Positions 20,344 to 22,962 of a stretch of DNA of 22,962 bases are shown in pieces. The stretch's first letter is position 1. Each line of letters opens with the position of its first letter. Source of the DNA: CAZQNF01 sp964403325 (GTDB taxonomy: Bacteria > Patescibacteriota > Patescibacteriia > Magasanikbacterales > GWA2-37-8); contig CAYOFO010000017.1 of NCBI GenBank assembly GCA_964403325.1, positions 1 through 22,962 on the forward strand. Reading direction: 5' to 3'. The notes under the pieces were generated by a model, which saw nothing but the letters and a program-made list of their open reading frames with translations, was not told the origin of the DNA and did no database searches. The position numbers and the translations under genes were made by a program.

Positions 20344-21444
20344 ATGTTCCATTTTTCTTTTAAAAAATTTTCATCGCGCAGTTTTGATTGGATTTTGATG
20401 GGGGCGGTTTTGTTGTTGGTGAGTATGGGTTTTGAGGCTATTTATAGCGTTGATTTGTCGCGTGGAGCTGATTTGAATTTGGTAAAAAAACAATTAATCG
20501 CTTTTTTTATCGGCATTATTGCGATTGTGGTGATGAGTCAGGCTAATCGGCATACGTTTCGCTCGCTCGCTAAGGCTTGGTATGTGGTGGGTATAGGGCT
20601 GCTCGTAGCCGTGCTTATTTTTGGTACCAATATTCGCGGCACTAAGGGGTGGTTTGTGCTCGCTGGTTTTTCGATCCAGCCCGTAGAAATTATGAAAATC
20701 GGACTGATCGCCCTACTTGCTTATATTGTATCCAATTTTGGTCGACGGTTTGAAGAACCCTTGTTTTTTTTTGGTACCGGGATAGTAACGATTGTGCCCA
20801 TTTTACTCACTCTTTTGCAACCAGACCTGGGTTCGGCGGCTTTGCTTGGTGCGATTTGGTTTGTGATGATTTGCCTGGTCGGGGTGCGCAAACGATCCAT
20901 CTTTTTACTCCTGGGCGTGCTTGGTGTGCTGAGTGTAGTGGGGTGGAATTTTGTTTTTAAGCAGTATCAAAAAGACCGCATTTTAGACTTTTTGGATCCA
21001 AAAAAACATGCGGCTACCAGCGGGTATAATCTGAACCAATCAATTATTGCTGTCGGGTCTGGGAATTTTTTTGGCAAAGGGTTGGGATTTGGCAGCCAAA
21101 GCCAACTGCGTTTTTTGCCGGAAGCGCAAACGGATTTTGTGTTTTCGGTGATTGCCGAAGAAATGGGTTTTGTAGGTGTCTGTGCCCTGCTTTTTTTGTA
21201 TGCCGTTATACTGTGGCGGCTGATTGTGATTGCGCAAGAAGCGGATAATGATTTTACGGTTGCCAGCGTGATGGGTATTGCCACATTGCTGTTGAGTCAG
21301 ATAGTAGTTAATTTGGGTGCAGATGTGGGTCTCTTGCCTATTACCGGAGTTACCTTGCCGTTGGTAAGTTATGGCGGTTCATCTCTCTTGGTCAATTTAC
21401 TCATGATCGGGATAGTGCAGGGAATGGTGGTCAAAAGATATTAG
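20344..21444 (+). CDS. rodA: SEDS peptidoglycan glycosyltransferase RodA
   Basis: A 366-residue multipass membrane enzyme polymerising lipid II into peptidoglycan during elongation, with a class B PBP as partner. Ten hydrophobic segments are expected. Signature blocks are KGWFVLAGFSIQPVEIMKI (about 101-119), LLQPDLGSA (158-165), YQKDRILDFLDP (208-219), GYNLNQSIIAVGSG (227-240) and FLPEAQTDFVFSVIAEE (257-273). D264 is equivalent to the catalytic Asp in the HTDFIF block of E. coli RodA. The end PLVSYGGSSLLVNLL is also typical. RodA is preferred over FtsW because of the DRILDFLDP and AQTDF wording and the short N-terminus. There is no Shine-Dalgarno sequence. No PBP2 gene is next to it. Confidence 0.92.
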   Translation: MFHFSFKKFSSRSFDWILMGAVLLLVSMGFEAIYSVDLSRGADLNLVKKQLIAFFIGIIAIVVMSQANRHTFRSLAKAWYVVGIGLLVAVLIFGTNIRGTKGWFVLAGFSIQPVEIMKIGLIALLAYIVSNFGRRFEEPLFFFGTGIVTIVPILLTLLQPDLGSAALLGAIWFVMICLVGVRKRSIFLLLGVLGVLSVVGWNFVFKQYQKDRILDFLDPKKHAATSGYNLNQSIIAVGSGNFFGKGLGFGSQSQLRFLPEAQTDFVFSVIAEEMGFVGVCALLFLYAVILWRLIVIAQEADNDFTVASVMGIATLLLSQIVVNLGADVGLLPITGVTLPLVSYGGSSLLVNLLMIGIVQGMVVKRY

Positions 21445-21455
21445 ATGTGAAAAAC

Positions 21456-21752
21456 GAATAATGAATTAAGAATTAAGTATGTGGTATCTAGTATTTTTAC
21501 CTAATAATCGGCGTTTCTATCCTGTCATTGCGAAAAAGAAATACGACGACGTGGCAATCCCCCGGTGTAAGAAAAAATAAAGTTTGACGCTTTAAAAGAG
21601 TCGGTTTTAATCCAGGGGATTGCTTTGCACTTCGTTCCTCGCAATGACAGTGTGCACAAGTTCGTCTCTAAAAATTAGTACCTAACCACCAATACCTGAA
21701 ATCTTAATACATAATACTTTCTTCATAATTCGTAATACATAATTCATTATTC
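21456..21752. repeat. Nested inverted-repeat spacer, copy 4 (upstream of uvrB)
   Basis: Outer arms GAATAATGAATTA (21456-21468) and TAATTCATTATTC (21740-21752) are perfectly inverted over 13 bp. Inside lie word repeats of both strands (GTGGTATCTAGTA, TTAGTACCTAACCACC, TTCATAATTCGTAATACA) around the palindromic element at 21522-21650. The 21445-21767 gap has no gene. Confidence 0.65.
21522..21650. repeat. Palindromic TGTCATTGCGA / GGCAATCCCC element
   Basis: The left arm has CTGTCATTGCGA (21522-21533) and GCAATCCCC (21554-21562). The right arm has GGGGATTGC (21615-21623) and TCGCAATGACAG (21639-21650). Both pairs are perfectly inverted, with the sequence between them in each arm diverged. Palindromic repeats with this wording occur in many bacterial genomes as non-coding, MITE- or REP-like elements (established, from memory). 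No ORF is inside. Confidence 0.75.
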
Positions 21753-21767
21753 CCGCCTATCAACCAT

Positions 21768-22962
21768 ATGGATTTTAAAATTGTTTCAAACTATAAACCC
21801 GACGGCGACCAGCCGCAGGCGATCGACACGTTGGTGGACGGTCTGAATAAAGGTTTTAAAAAACAAACCCTGCTTGGCGTCACCGGATCTGGTAAAACAT
21901 TTACTATGGCGAATGTTATCGAGCGCACTCAGCTCCCAACGCTTGTTATTGCTCATAATAAGACACTTGCCGCCCAGCTTTGTAATGAGTTCCGGGAATT
22001 TTTCCCAGATAACGCGGTGGAGTATTTTGTGAGCTACTACGATTATTATCAGCCGGAAGCCTATATTGCCCACTCCGACACGTATATCGAAAAAGAAGCG
22101 CAGGTGAACGAAGAAATTGACCGTTTGCGCCATGCCTGCACCCAGGCTATTTTATCCCGCAACGATACGATTATTGTGGCTTCGGTATCCGCGATTTATG
22201 GCTTAGGTTCTCCTAAAGATTATAAAGAAACCGTGCTGTCTATCCAGGTTGGGCAACCTATCGACCGTCGGGAATTTTTGGAAAAACTCATTAGTATGCA
22301 GTTTGAACGCACCAATGCTGATTTAAAGCGCGGTAGTTTTCGCTTGGTTGGGCCAGTGCTCGAGATTATGCCGGTGAACGAAGAAATAATTTATCGCATT
22401 GAAATGAGTGCCTATGTCGATCGTATTGAACTGATTGATCCGGTAAGTCGAAAGTTTTTAACGGTCGCGCAGTACGCCGGATTTTTTCCAGCCAAACACT
22501 ATGTGGTTGGGGCCGAAGCGCGCGAACGGGCGTTTAAAAGTATTGAAAAAGAGTTGAATGACCAACTGGAAGTGTTTAATCGCGAGGGGAAAGTGCTCGA
22601 ATACGAACGCCTCAAGCGCCGGGTGCGTTATGACCTCGAAATGATTGCTAATATTGGTTATTGCAACGGCATCGAAAATTATTCGCGACATTTTGAAGGT
22701 CGCGCGGCTGGTGAACCGCCCTACACGCTGCTTGATTATTTTTGTCATGACTCAAGAAAATTTTTAACGATTATTGATGAATCCCATGTTACGCTGCCGC
22801 AGATCCGTGGTATGTACAACGGCGATCGCGCCCGCAAAGATACGCTGGTTGAGCATGGTTTTCGTTTGCCGAGCGCGCGCGACAATCGACCGCTTACATT
22901 TCCAGAGTTTAACGCGCGCGTCCAAAATATGCTCTTTGTGTCCGCTACACCCAGCGAATACG
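21768..22962 (+). CDS. uvrB: Excinuclease ABC subunit UvrB (N-terminal 398 codons)
   Basis: The damage-verification helicase of nucleotide excision repair, acting with UvrA and UvrC. The frame is open from the ATG at 21768 to the window edge, so about the last 40% of a usual 660-residue protein lies outside. Visible are the start DFKIVSNYKPDGDQPQAI and Walker A GVTGSGKTF (about 39-47). The DNA-clamping beta-hairpin is at YYDYYQPEAYI (about 91-101), motif Ia is HNKTLAAQL, and ASVSAIYGLGSP and the box FLTIIDESHVTLPQ are also present. Motif III, FVSATPSEY, is at the edge. Nothing appears missing. It is preceded by the nested-repeat spacer and has no Shine-Dalgarno sequence. Confidence 0.96.
   Translation, partial: MDFKIVSNYKPDGDQPQAIDTLVDGLNKGFKKQTLLGVTGSGKTFTMANVIERTQLPTLVIAHNKTLAAQLCNEFREFFPDNAVEYFVSYYDYYQPEAYIAHSDTYIEKEAQVNEEIDRLRHACTQAILSRNDTIIVASVSAIYGLGSPKDYKETVLSIQVGQPIDRREFLEKLISMQFERTNADLKRGSFRLVGPVLEIMPVNEEIIYRIEMSAYVDRIELIDPVSRKFLTVAQYAGFFPAKHYVVGAEARERAFKSIEKELNDQLEVFNREGKVLEYERLKRRVRYDLEMIANIGYCNGIENYSRHFEGRAAGEPPYTLLDYFCHDSRKFLTIIDESHVTLPQIRGMYNGDRARKDTLVEHGFRLPSARDNRPLTFPEFNARVQNMLFVSATPSEY

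Noticed and set aside
1..22962. CRISPR array or intact transposase
   Set aside because: No regularly spaced identical repeats and no cas, transposase or integrase reading frame were found; the spaced words are degenerate and irregular.

Overview
The window looks like chromosome from an ultra-small, host-dependent bacterium of the Patescibacteria/Candidate Phyla Radiation type. The evidence is moderate composition, mostly single genes or two-gene units, many starts without a Shine-Dalgarno sequence, a short Rel enzyme, large proteins without recognisable homologues, and intergenic spacers built from degenerate AT-rich words. This assignment is inferred from style; no rRNA or marker phylogeny is available here. 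The standard genetic code fits all genes.

Layout. 1-1007: the end of an unknown gene, a word-repeat spacer and recO. 1054-1612 (-): a lipoprotein gene broken at two A-tracts. 1748-3591: a unit beginning with two tandem small leader ORFs, each with Arg codons and each followed by a four-segment attenuator-like structure, then a GNAT acetyltransferase and an AstE/aspartoacylase-like metallohydrolase. 3597-9156: a 1350-residue protein ending in a nucleotidyltransferase domain, flanked by a degenerate copy of the asnS 5' region on its left and by asnS itself on its right. 9157-9533: a gene-free stretch with a hairpin-rich dispersed element. 9534-10729 (-): a metallophosphoesterase and a DUF1653 protein.

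10785-14088 is an accessory block. It holds a GC-rich WD40 gene whose first codons are AT-rich, then an exported protein of unknown function and a gene split by a nonsense codon, ending beside tRNA-Leu(CAA). 14237-16825: a two-helix membrane protein, then parA-parB behind a strong promoter and a word-repeat leader. 16890-17445: two opposed gene remnants, one with a P63C domain. 17536-19038 (-): a Rel/SpoT (p)ppGpp enzyme. 19147-22962: a one-helix membrane-anchored protein, rodA, and the first 398 codons of uvrB. The last two are preceded by inverted-repeat spacers.

Core functions covered are recombination and excision repair (RecO, UvrB), chromosome partitioning (ParAB), elongation of the cell wall (RodA), stringent response (Rel) and Asn-tRNA charging (AsnS). 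The most unusual items are the tandem Arg-codon attenuators, the giant NTase protein with its asnS-derived flank, the chimeric WD40 gene, and the word-repeat spacers in front of recO, parA, rodA and uvrB.
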